The position numbers and the translations under genes are program-made. From assembly GCA_036154955.1 (NCBI GenBank), contig JAYZWL010000135.1, positions 124,001 to 188,000 of the forward strand: 64,000 nucleotides of DNA, written 5' to 3'. The DNA is from Albimonas sp036154955. GTDB taxonomy: Bacteria; Pseudomonadota; Alphaproteobacteria; Rhodobacterales; Rhodobacteraceae. Under the pieces are notes generated by a model, which saw only the letters and a program-made list of their open reading frames with translations, was not told the DNA's origin and made no database searches. How positions within the stretch are numbered: the stretch's first letter is position 1; each line of letters starts with the position of its first letter. Below, piece by piece: positions 1-7,210 of the stretch.

Positions 1-55
1 TGAGCAGGACGCGCGGGTAAAGGAGCGGGGACGGCGGTTGGGCGGCCTCGGTCAT
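1..55 (-). CDS. pyrH: UMP kinase PyrH, N-terminal fragment (runs off the left edge)
   Basis: Only the first 18 codons are in the window. They read MTEAAQPPSPLLYPRVLL, and the end (YPRVLL) matches the start of the first beta strand of bacterial UMP kinase, which normally continues as KLSGEALMG. An AGGAGAG ribosome-binding site sits 8 nt before the ATG. PyrH phosphorylates UMP to UDP in pyrimidine synthesis. The position downstream of rpsB and tsf on the same strand agrees with the common rpsB-tsf-pyrH-frr order. The call rests on a short peptide plus context. Confidence 0.7.
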   Translation of the reverse strand, partial: MTEAAQPPSPLLYPRVLL

Positions 56-291
56 GCGCGAGTCTCTCCTGTCGGCTGGCGCGCGCAATCTGTCCGAAGG
101 GGGCTTCGGATGCAAGGCGCGCGGGGCCGCAGCCGGCGCGGATCGCGGGCGAAAGTCGGTCGGGGAAAGTCGACGGGGAAACGCGCCGGCCCGCTCCGCG
201 CCCTGCAGGACCGCCGCAGGACCGCCGCGGACCGCGCGCGAACGGGGGCGAAGCCGCGCTCCGCCCCCGTTTCGGCGCAGGGCGCCGCGCC

Positions 292-897
292 TCAGCCCTG
301 CCGCTGGATCGCCTTGTCGGCACGCTGCACCTGGTTGGGGGTGCAGCCCTGGGAGCCGGAGCGGTCGCCCTTGCGGTTGTAGGTCACCGTGCAGCCGTCG
401 TTGAACACCACGCGCCGCGCGCCCCCGTCCAGCCGCTGGATCCGCAGCCCGCCGCCGCCGCGGTCGTCGGAGGAGGCCTGGATGGCCTTGTCCGCGCGCT
501 CCACCTGGGACGGATGGCACCCCCGCGAGCCCGAGCGGCGGCCGTCGCGGTTGTAGGTGACCAGGCAGCCGTCGTTGAAGGTGACGCGGGCGGCGCCGTT
601 GGGCTCGCGCTGCACGTCCATGCCGCCGCCCCCGCGGGACCCGGCGTCGCGCTGCACGGCCAGGTCGGACTGCTCCACCTGCCCCGGCCGGCAGGCCTGG
701 GAGCCGGTGCGCCGGCCTTCGCGGTTATAGGTGACGATGCAGCCGTTGTCGTAGCGCACCGTGTAGGCGCCGTTGTCGAGGCGGTTCACGCGGGGCGCGC
801 CGCCCCCCGTCTGGGCCTTGAGCGGCTCCACCTCCGCGCAACCGGAGATGACGAGGGCCGCGCCGGCGGCCAGGAGGGCGAGGGCTGTGTGTTTCAT
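292..897 (-). CDS. Putative lipoprotein with three tandem cysteine-containing repeats
   Basis: 201 residues. A hydrophobic signal sequence ends in a lipobox (VISGC, Cys20), so this is a predicted envelope lipoprotein. The mature part is almost entirely three copies of a 44-residue unit with a strict 58-residue period: about residues 39-82, 97-140 and 155-198. Each unit contains NGC or DGC followed by VTYN, a G-R/D-R-T/S-G-S stretch, a second Cys exactly 16 residues after the first (53/69, 111/127, 169/185), then P-x-Q-V and a short D-x-A-x-Q helix end. Gly-rich linkers separate units 1/2 and 2/3. The paired cysteines suggest one disulfide per repeat. It lies between tsf and pyrH, after a terminator-like hairpin. 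I do not recognise the family. Confidence 0.8.
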   Translation of the reverse strand: MKHTALALLAAGAALVISGCAEVEPLKAQTGGGAPRVNRLDNGAYTVRYDNGCIVTYNREGRRTGSQACRPGQVEQSDLAVQRDAGSRGGGGMDVQREPNGAARVTFNDGCLVTYNRDGRRSGSRGCHPSQVERADKAIQASSDDRGGGGLRIQRLDGGARRVVFNDGCTVTYNRKGDRSGSQGCTPNQVQRADKAIQRQG

Positions 898-1002
898 GCC
901 CGCACGGTATCCCCGCCCGGACGAATGTCACGGGGTCTTTTCGGGGCGGAAAACGGCGAAGCCGGGGCGATTGCGGCGACGGAAAGAGCGGACCTGAAAC
1001 GC

Positions 1003-1032
1003 GGAACGGCGGCCCTGGGGGACCGCCGTTCC
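1003..1032 (-). terminator. Terminator-like hairpin after tsf
   Basis: A 10-bp perfect inverted repeat (GGAACGGCGG / CCGCCGTTCC) with a 10-nt loop lies 27 nt past the tsf stop codon. On the minus strand it is followed by only a short T stretch (GCGTTTC), so termination may be partial. It separates the abundant rpsB-tsf transcript from the lipoprotein gene. Confidence 0.5.
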
Positions 1033-1058
1033 AGTTTTCGCGAAGAGACGCGCGGCGA

Positions 1059-1952
1059 TCAGCCGGCGGCGGCCTTGGCGACCTCGGCCGCGAAGTCCTC
1101 TTCCTCCTTCTCGATCCCCTCGCCGACCTCGACGCGGGCGAAGCCGACGATCTTGATGTCGGCGCCGGCCTCGGTCACCGCCTTCTCGACGGTGAGGTCC
1201 GGGTTGATCACGAAGGACTGCTTCAGCAGGCAGACCTCCTGGAAGAACTTGTTCAGGCGGCCGACGATCATCTTCTCGATCACGTTGTCGGGCTTGCCGG
1301 ACTCGCGGGCCTGCTCGGTCAGCACCTGCTTCTCGCGCTCGACCAGCGCCTGGTCGAGGTCCGCCTCGGACAGCGAGGCCGGGTTGGTCGCGGCCACGTG
1401 CATGGCGACCTGCTTGCCGATCGCCTCCATCGCCGCCTTGTCGGAGCCGGTCAGCGCGACCAGCACGCCGATCTTGCCCATGCCGGGGGCGGCGGCGTTG
1501 TGCACGTAGGAGGCGACCACGTCGCCCTCCAGCTTCGACATGCGGCGCACCGACATGTTCTCGCCGATGGTGCCGATCTTGGCGGCGACGACGTCGGCGA
1601 CGGTCTTGCCGCCCATGTCGGCGGCCAGCAGCGCCTCGGTGTCGGCCACGCCGAGCGCGACCTTGGCGATGTCGGAGACCATCGCCTGGAACTCGGCGTT
1701 GCGGGCCACGAAGTCGGTCTCGGAGTTCACCTCGACCGCCACGCCGGCGCCGCCCTCGGCGGCCACGGCCACCAGGCCCTCGGCGGCCACGCGGCCGGCC
1801 TTCTTGGCGGCCTTGGCCAGGCCCTTGGCGCGCAGCCAGTCGACCGCGGCTTCCATGTCGCCGTCGTTCTCGACCAGGGCCTTCTTCGCGTCCATCATGC
1901 CCGCGCCGGTCTGGTCGCGGAGCTCTTTCACCATCGAAGCGGTGATCGCCAT
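1059..1952 (-). CDS. tsf: Translation elongation factor Ts
   Basis: 297 residues, usual length. EF-Ts exchanges GDP for GTP on EF-Tu in the cytoplasm. The N-terminal UBA-like part reads MAITASMVKELRDQTGAGMM followed by DAKKAL, and the core contains the conserved TDFVARN motif of EF-Ts. The ATG at 1952 was chosen because the conserved N-terminus begins there and AGGAGAA lies just upstream; the frame stays open for 53 more codons but that extension is not family-like. It follows rpsB on the same strand after 224 bp and is probably cotranscribed with it. Confidence 0.97.
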   Translation of the reverse strand: MAITASMVKELRDQTGAGMMDAKKALVENDGDMEAAVDWLRAKGLAKAAKKAGRVAAEGLVAVAAEGGAGVAVEVNSETDFVARNAEFQAMVSDIAKVALGVADTEALLAADMGGKTVADVVAAKIGTIGENMSVRRMSKLEGDVVASYVHNAAAPGMGKIGVLVALTGSDKAAMEAIGKQVAMHVAATNPASLSEADLDQALVEREKQVLTEQARESGKPDNVIEKMIVGRLNKFFQEVCLLKQSFVINPDLTVEKAVTEAGADIKIVGFARVEVGEGIEKEEEDFAAEVAKAAAG

Positions 1953-2176
1953 CGGGTTTCTCCTATCGGATCCTGACGCCTTCCCGGCGCGCGGCGCGGC
2001 CCCGGTCCGCCGGTCGCGGCCCCGTGGATGCGGGGCGGGCGCGGCGGCGGGAGGGGCCCGGGAGGCTGTCTGGGCGGCGAGGCCGGCCGCGTCAAGCGCG
2101 GCGGGCGTCATCGAAACGTCTTGGTCCGCCCCGCGCCGGGCCCCGGAGAGGGCGTCCGGCGCGGGGCGGGATCGGA

Positions 2177-2968
2177 TCAGGCCTCGGCCTGGGCTTCGGC
2201 GGTCTCGGCGGGCGCCTCCTCCAGCGCCTCTTCCATCGGCAGGTCTTCCATCTCGCCGAGGTCGAAACCGGACTCGCCCATCGCCGCGGCCATGCCGTCC
2301 AGCGCGGCGCGCGCGGCCAGGTCGCAGTAGAGCGTGAGGGCGCGCGAGGCGTCGTCGTTGCCCGGGATCGGGTAGGCGATGCCGGTCGGGTCCGAGTTGG
2401 TGTCGAGCACCGCGACGACGGGGATGCCGAGCTTGTTGGCCTCGGCGATCGCCAGCTGCTCCTTGTTGGTGTCGATCACGAAGATCAGGTCGGGAACGCC
2501 GCCCATCTCCCGGATCCCGCCCAGCGAGGCGTTCAGCTTGGCCTGCTCGCGCTCGAGGCTCAGACGCTCGCGCTTGGTGAAGCCCTCGGCGCCGTTCTCG
2601 AACAGCTCGTCCAGCTTGCGCAGACGGTCGATGGAGTTCGACACGGTCTTCCAGTTGGTGAGCGTGCCGCCCAGCCAGCGGTGGTTCATGTAGTACTGGG
2701 CGCAGCGCTCGGCGGCCTCGGCCAGCGGGATCTGGGCCTGGCGCTTGGTGCCGACGAACAGCACCCGGCCGCCCTTGGCGACGGTGTCGCGGATCGCCTG
2801 CAGCGCGGCGTCCAGCAGGGGCACCGTCTGCGTCAGGTCCATGATGTGGACGCCGTTGCGGTCGCCGTAGATGTACGGGCCCATCTTCGGGTTCCAGCGA
2901 TGCGTCTGGTGACCGAAGTGAACGCCGGCCTCGAGCAGCTGGCGCAGGGAGAATTCCGGCAGAGCCAT
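2177..2968 (-). CDS. rpsB: 30S ribosomal protein S2
   Basis: 263 residues. It starts MALPEFSLRQLLEAGVHFGH and contains the S2 signature around HRWNPKM and the NHRWLGGTLTNWKT stretch. S2 binds the body of the 30S subunit late in assembly. The last 40 or so residues are acidic and Ala/Glu-rich, an extension seen in alphaproteobacterial S2. First gene of the rpsB-tsf unit; a GGAAAGGAAA purine run precedes the ATG. Confidence 0.97.
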   Translation of the reverse strand: MALPEFSLRQLLEAGVHFGHQTHRWNPKMGPYIYGDRNGVHIMDLTQTVPLLDAALQAIRDTVAKGGRVLFVGTKRQAQIPLAEAAERCAQYYMNHRWLGGTLTNWKTVSNSIDRLRKLDELFENGAEGFTKRERLSLEREQAKLNASLGGIREMGGVPDLIFVIDTNKEQLAIAEANKLGIPVVAVLDTNSDPTGIAYPIPGNDDASRALTLYCDLAARAALDGMAAAMGESGFDLGEMEDLPMEEALEEAPAETAEAQAEA

Positions 2969-3348
2969 TCCGTTTCCTTTCCGGTTTCAGCCTCTGCGGG
3001 GGTGAGGGCGTGCGCCCAACCGGAGGACCGTGCGGGATGTCTCCCCGTCCGGCCCGAACCCCGCATGCGGATTGCGTGCGCGGCCTCTACACGCGCGCGG
3101 CCCGGAAAGCAAGCCCGGGCGCGCGCAGGCGGTCCGGCCGGCGGCTCCGGGCCCGGCGGCGTCGGCGGGGGGCGCGAGGCGACCGCGAGGCGATGGGGAG
3201 AATCGCGCCCCGCGCGCGCCGGCGCGAACGCGGACCGCGGCCGCTCCCCGGTCCGCCCGGGTCGCCCCGCGCGAACGGGAACCGCCCGGCCGCGAAACAT
3301 CGCGCCAGGCCGCTTAAACCGCCGATTTCACTCGAGAGAGAGGGAAGG
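2969..3348. other. 380-bp gene-free leader/promoter region of rpsB
   Basis: No coding gene or RNA is supported here. On the minus strand, TTGCTT (3112-3107) and TGTAGA (3091-3086) could be a -35/-10 pair for rpsB, but the 15-nt spacer is short, so this is weak. If used, it would leave an untranslated leader of about 110 nt, where feedback by S2 would be expected to act. No known leader motif was identified by eye. Confidence 0.35.
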
Positions 3349-3424
<76 letters not shown>

Positions 3425-3467
3425 ATCTTCCCGCGCCGGCTTGGGTGTCTCCGGCGGCGTGGGGCGG

Positions 3468-3496
3468 TGTCTAGGCCAGGCTCCGGCGGGTTGCAA
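3468..3496 (-). promoter_or_regulatory. Sigma-70-type promoter of tRNA-Ala
   Basis: Minus strand TTGCAA (3496-3491), 17-nt spacer, TAGACA (3473-3468). The predicted start is near 3461, about 37 nt before the mature 5' end of the tRNA. Spacing and position are what is expected for a strong stable-RNA promoter. Confidence 0.6.
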
Positions 3497-3629
3497 GGGG
3501 GAAATTTCACCCCGGTCGCCCCGCCCGTCTCCGGGCCCTGCGCGCCGCCCCGACGCGCGCGGCGTCCTGCGACGCCGGTCCGGCTTCCGCCGCCCGCGCC
3601 GGATCGCGCGAGCCGCAGGAAACCGGGAC

Positions 3630-3651
3630 GAGTCGGGCCGAGGCCCGACTC
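3630..3651 (-). terminator. Terminator-like hairpin after the FYDLN-acid gene
   Basis: GAGTCGGGCC / GGCCCGACTC, a 10-bp perfect inverted repeat with a tight loop, lies 33 nt past the stop of the 3684-4037 gene. There is no clear T-run on the minus strand, so the call is tentative. Confidence 0.4.
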
Positions 3652-3683
3652 CCGTTCAGCTTTTCCGGGTCGGCTTTCCCGGG

Positions 3684-4037
3684 TCAGCTTTCCTCGTCGT
3701 CGTTCTCGCCGCCGCCGCCGACGCCGCCCAGCTCGCCGAGATCGTCGTCGTCGTCATCGTCGTCGTCGAGCAGCACGTCGTCGACCGCGCCGTCGTCATC
3801 GTCGTCGGAATCGTCGTCGAGCAGCGGATCGTCCCCGTCCGCCGTCGCGGCGACCGCGGCCTCTTTCTCCGGCTTGGCCTTGGCGCGCGACGGCGCGGCC
3901 GGCTTGCGCTCGGTCAGCGCGGCGAGCGGGAACGTCGCGCCGCAGCTGGGACAGGCGACAGGATCCCGTAGCAGGTCGTAGAAGCGGACCGCGCAGCTCG
4001 GGCAAGTGCGCTTCGCGCCCCATTCAGGTTTGGCCAT
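3684..4037 (-). CDS. FYDLN-acid family protein (TIGR02300) with zinc-ribbon-like N-terminus and acidic tail
   Basis: 117 residues. The N-terminus (MAKPEWGAKRTCPSC, then FYDLLRDPVACPSC) has two CPSC knuckles and the FYDL motif that define the family; the second half is a very acidic tail with runs of 5 and 9 Asp. The ATG at 4037 is set by the conserved MAKPEWG start. The family is common in alphaproteobacteria and its function is not established; the paired CxxC knuckles suggest zinc binding. It is transcribed toward tRNA-Ala, a neighbour often seen with this gene. Confidence 0.88.
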   Translation of the reverse strand: MAKPEWGAKRTCPSCAVRFYDLLRDPVACPSCGATFPLAALTERKPAAPSRAKAKPEKEAAVAATADGDDPLLDDDSDDDDDGAVDDVLLDDDDDDDDDLGELGGVGGGGENDDEES

Positions 4038-4308
4038 GGGGACCCTCCAAGGCGGCAAGTCTGCAGGAATGCGGGCCTCTGCCACATGATTCCCCCCCTT
4101 GCAAGTGCCGACCGCGCGGACCGGCGACGCCGCGTCCCTTCCCACGCCGCCCCGCGGCGCGTGGCGCAGGCGCGCCGCGCCCCCGGGCCGCCCCTTCCTG
4201 GGCGGCGCCTCGCCCGCGCCCCTCCGGGCGGACGCTTGCCGCGCGCGTCCGCTACGACTAGGTTCCGCCCCCGCGCCGCCCGCGCGCGAGCTCGGTTCCG
4301 GAGACGAC

Positions 4309-5664
4309 ATGCTCTACCACGCCTACGAGTTCGCCCACGCCGCCGTCGCCCCCTGGCGCGCCGCCGCCCGGCTGAGCCGGCAGGCGCTGCGCGCGCCGGC
4401 GAACCCGATGGCCGCGACCTTCCCGGCCCGCGCCGGCGCCGCGGCGCTGGACGTCTTCGTCGACGCGACCGCCCGCCGCGGCAAGCCGGCCTTCGGACTG
4501 GTCTCCACCCCGCTGGAGGACGCGCCGGGCGAAGCCCCGGTCCCGGTGCGGCAGGAGGTCGTCGCCTCCACCCCGTTCTGCGAGCTGGTGCGGTTCCGGC
4601 GCGACGCCCCCCGGGCCGAGGCGCGCCGCGACCCGCCGCTGCTGGTGGTCGCGCCCATGTCCGGGCATTTCGCCACGCTGCTGCGCGGGACGGTGGAGGC
4701 GCTGCTGCCCGCCCATGACGTCTACATCACCGACTGGCGCGACGCGCGCGAGACGCCCGCCGCCGCCGGGCGGTTCGACCTGGACGACTACGCCGAGACG
4801 GTGATGGACTTCTGCCGCCTCATCGCCTGCGACGAGGCCGGCGATCCGACCGGCGAGCGGCCCTGCCTGCTCGCCGTCAGCCAGGCCGGCGCGCCCGCGC
4901 TGGTCGCGGCCGCGCTGATGGCCGAGGACGCGGACCCCGCCCGGCCCGCGGCGCTGGTCCTGATGGGCTCGCCCATCGACGTCGCCCGCGGCCCCGGATC
5001 GGCCGCAAGCCTGATCGCCGCGCATACCCCGGCCTGGTTCGAGCGCAACGTCATCGTCCGCGTGCCCTGGCCGCATGCCGGCGCCGGGCGTCGGGTCTAT
5101 CCGGGCTTTCTGCAGCTCTCGGGCTTCCTGCAGATGAATCTCGACCGGCACATGGACGCCCAGCTCGCCCATTTCCGCCGCCTGATCCGCGGGGACGGGG
5201 ACAGGGACGGGGAAGACGGCGGGGACGGGAACGCGGCGCATCGCGGGTTCTACGCGGAGTTCCTCGCCGTCATGGACCTGACCGCGGAGTTCTACCTCCA
5301 GACGCTGGACCGGGTGTTCCGCCGCCGCCTGCTGGCCCGCGGCGAATACCTGCACCGGGACGCGCGCCCGGTGCGGCCCGAGGCCATCGCCGACATCGCG
5401 CTGATGACGGTGGAAGGCGGGCGGGACGACATCACCGGGCCGGGCCAGACCGAAGCGGCGCATGACCTCTGCCCGGCCTTGCCAAACGCGCGCCGGGCGC
5501 ATTTCGTGGCGGAGGAGACGGGCCATTTCGGCCTGTTCAACGGCTCCCGCTGGCGGACGGAGATCGCGCCCCGGCTGCGGGACTTCCTGCACGAACACCG
5601 GGCCGGCGCCCCGGGGGTCGGCGGGCGGGCCGCGCAGGGCGCCGCGACGGACGGGCGAGGCTGA
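4309..5664 (+). CDS. phaZ: Intracellular polyhydroxyalkanoate depolymerase
   Basis: 451 residues, alpha/beta-hydrolase. It resembles the intracellular (granule) PHB depolymerase family: MLYHAYEFAHAAVAPWR start, PLLVVAPMSGHFATLLRGTV, YITDWRDAR, then MTVEGGRDDITGPGQT carrying the expected catalytic Asp (373/374) and GHFGLFNG with His406. The nucleophile elbow reads LLAVSQAG, so the residue is Ser191 where the characterised Ralstonia-type enzymes have Cys in AVCQP. A low-complexity Gly/Asp stretch lies at residues 295-308. The start is ATG 4309, with GGAG 7 nt upstream. It probably releases hydroxybutyrate units from stored polymer. The next gene starts 4 nt after its stop. Confidence 0.9.
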   Translation: MLYHAYEFAHAAVAPWRAAARLSRQALRAPANPMAATFPARAGAAALDVFVDATARRGKPAFGLVSTPLEDAPGEAPVPVRQEVVASTPFCELVRFRRDAPRAEARRDPPLLVVAPMSGHFATLLRGTVEALLPAHDVYITDWRDARETPAAAGRFDLDDYAETVMDFCRLIACDEAGDPTGERPCLLAVSQAGAPALVAAALMAEDADPARPAALVLMGSPIDVARGPGSAASLIAAHTPAWFERNVIVRVPWPHAGAGRRVYPGFLQLSGFLQMNLDRHMDAQLAHFRRLIRGDGDRDGEDGGDGNAAHRGFYAEFLAVMDLTAEFYLQTLDRVFRRRLLARGEYLHRDARPVRPEAIADIALMTVEGGRDDITGPGQTEAAHDLCPALPNARRAHFVAEETGHFGLFNGSRWRTEIAPRLRDFLHEHRAGAPGVGGRAAQGAATDGRG

Positions 5665-5668
5665 AGCG

Positions 5669-6505
5669 ATGACCACGGAGCGGGCCGCGCGACCGGCCGG
5701 AGCGGGGGCGTTCGGACGCCGGATGGCGGCGCTGGCCCGCGCCGCGGCCGACGCCGCGCGTCCGGCCCGCCCCGCGCCGGCCCCGCCGGAGGAGACCGAC
5801 GGCATCTGGCTCGACCCGCCCGGCGTGCGGGTGGCGCTGCGGCGCTCCGCCCGGGCGCGTCGCTTCACCCTCACCGTCAGCCGGGTCGACGGGACGCCGC
5901 AGCTCACCTTGCCCCAGCGCGCCTCGCTGGCCGAGGCGCGGGACTTCCTCGTCCGGCAGGCCGGCTGGCTGGACGCCGCCATCGCCCGGGTGCCGCCCGA
6001 GCGGGTGGTGGCGGTCGGCCGGGCCTTCCCGTTCCGCGGCGGCTCGGTGGTGCTGACGCTCCGCCCCGCCGGTCCGCGCCGGGCGCCGGCGCTGGAGGGC
6101 GGGCGGCTGATGGTCTCCGGTCCCGCGTCGGAGGCTCCGATCCGCGCCATGGGCTTCGTGAAGGAGGCGGCGCGCGCCGAGCTCGCCCCCGCCGCGCGCG
6201 CCTACGCCGCCCGGCTGGGGCGCGAGGCGGGGCCGATCACCCTGCGCGACACCCGCTCGCGCTGGGGATCCTGCGCATCCTCGGGGGCGCTGTCCTTCTC
6301 CTGGCGGCTGGCCATGGCCCCGCCGGAGGTGCTGGACTACGTGGCCGCCCATGAGGCGGCGCATCTGGTGGAGATGAACCACGGCCCCGACTTCTGGGCG
6401 CTGGTCGACGGACTGCGCCCCGACTGGCGGGAGTGCCGCGACTGGCTGCGCCGGCACGGGCCGGAACTGCACCGGGTCAGGTTCGAGGCGCGGCCGGAGC
6501 GCTGA
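5669..6505 (+). CDS. YgjP/DUF45-type zinc metallopeptidase (M48-like)
   Basis: 278 residues. The C-terminal half carries TRSRWGSCASSGALSFSWRL and the zinc site HEAAH at 228-232 followed by NHGPDFW with the third ligand His238, as in YgjP-like proteins. Residues 1-45 are Ala/Arg/Pro-rich and probably disordered. There is no signal peptide or membrane segment, so it is cytoplasmic. It is only 4 nt downstream of phaZ, so the two are cotranscribed; a link to PHA metabolism is not implied by the family. The substrate is unknown. Confidence 0.88.
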   Translation: MTTERAARPAGAGAFGRRMAALARAAADAARPARPAPAPPEETDGIWLDPPGVRVALRRSARARRFTLTVSRVDGTPQLTLPQRASLAEARDFLVRQAGWLDAAIARVPPERVVAVGRAFPFRGGSVVLTLRPAGPRRAPALEGGRLMVSGPASEAPIRAMGFVKEAARAELAPAARAYAARLGREAGPITLRDTRSRWGSCASSGALSFSWRLAMAPPEVLDYVAAHEAAHLVEMNHGPDFWALVDGLRPDWRECRDWLRRHGPELHRVRFEARPER

Positions 6506-6548
6506 GCCCCCCGCGGTCGCGATGCGCGACGGCGGGGGCGGCGCGAGG

Positions 6549-6567
6549 CCCCGGGTCAAGCCCGGGG
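6549..6567. repeat. Extragenic palindrome, copy 1 (CCCCGGG-TCAAG-CCCGGGG)
   Basis: Seven-bp arms around TCAAG, followed by CGC, between two convergent genes. The same element recurs at 13404-13421 and, with TCAGG, at 48578-48596. As an RNA hairpin it would sit at the 3' ends of both flanking transcripts. Confidence 0.6.
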
Positions 6568-6605
6568 CGCCGCGCGGCGGCGGCGCCCCGGGACGTCGCG
6601 GCGCG

Positions 6606-7085
6606 TCAGAGCGTGGTGGCGGCGACCACGCAGACCACGACCAGCCAGGCGGCCAGCGCGGTGACCGAGAAGTAGCGGGCGCCGTTCAGCATCTCGCGCC
6701 AGTAGAACACGCGCAGCAGGCCGAAGATCAGCGGCGTGCCGAACACATAGCCCCAGACCAGGAACTGCAGCGCGCCCAGCGGCCGGCGGGCCTGCTGGGG
6801 GGCGACGCCGGGCAGGTTCAGGTCCGACAGGCGCTGGGTGTTGACGTTGTGCAGTGTCAGGTCGCCGCTGGACGAGGCGCCCTTGGCCAGCGCCAGCACG
6901 AACCCCATGCCCAGCGCGAACATCAGCGCCACCAGGAAATGGGGCAGCGACACCACCTTCTTGCGATACTTGCTCTTGCGACGGCGGTTGCGGCGCTTGT
7001 CGCGGGTGCTCGGGCGCTGGGCGATGCGCGCGACCTGTCGGCCGCCTCTTCCGCCCGCGGAGGGGTCTGTGCTGTCGTCGCTCAC
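6606..7085 (-). CDS. Conserved-looking membrane protein of unknown function, three predicted TM segments
   Basis: 159 residues, GTG start with GGGGAG 8 nt upstream. The first 45 residues are hydrophilic and very basic (KRRNRRRKSKYRKK), predicted cytoplasmic. Hydrophobic segments at about 49-68, 105-127 and 137-157 flank a soluble loop of about 35 residues. I do not recognise the family and no catalytic motif is visible. It is 125 bp downstream of the penicillin-binding protein gene on the same strand and may be cotranscribed. Confidence 0.7.
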   Translation of the reverse strand: MSDDSTDPSAGGRGGRQVARIAQRPSTRDKRRNRRRKSKYRKKVVSLPHFLVALMFALGMGFVLALAKGASSSGDLTLHNVNTQRLSDLNLPGVAPQQARRPLGALQFLVWGYVFGTPLIFGLLRVFYWREMLNGARYFSVTALAAWLVVVCVVAATTL

Positions 7086-7210
7086 GTTCGGCTCCCCGCC
7101 TCGGCCTCCCGCGCTCGCGGGCGTCGATCCCCACTTGCGGCGCCCGCGACGGCGCCGCCCGATCGGCGGCCCGGGCTCTCAATTCGCCCCGGCGCCGCCT
7201 TCCCGCGCCC

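Noticed and set aside
1953..2111. Extended N-terminus for EF-Ts (53 extra codons)
   Set aside because: The extension is low-complexity, while the conserved MAITA start has an AGGAGAA site directly upstream.
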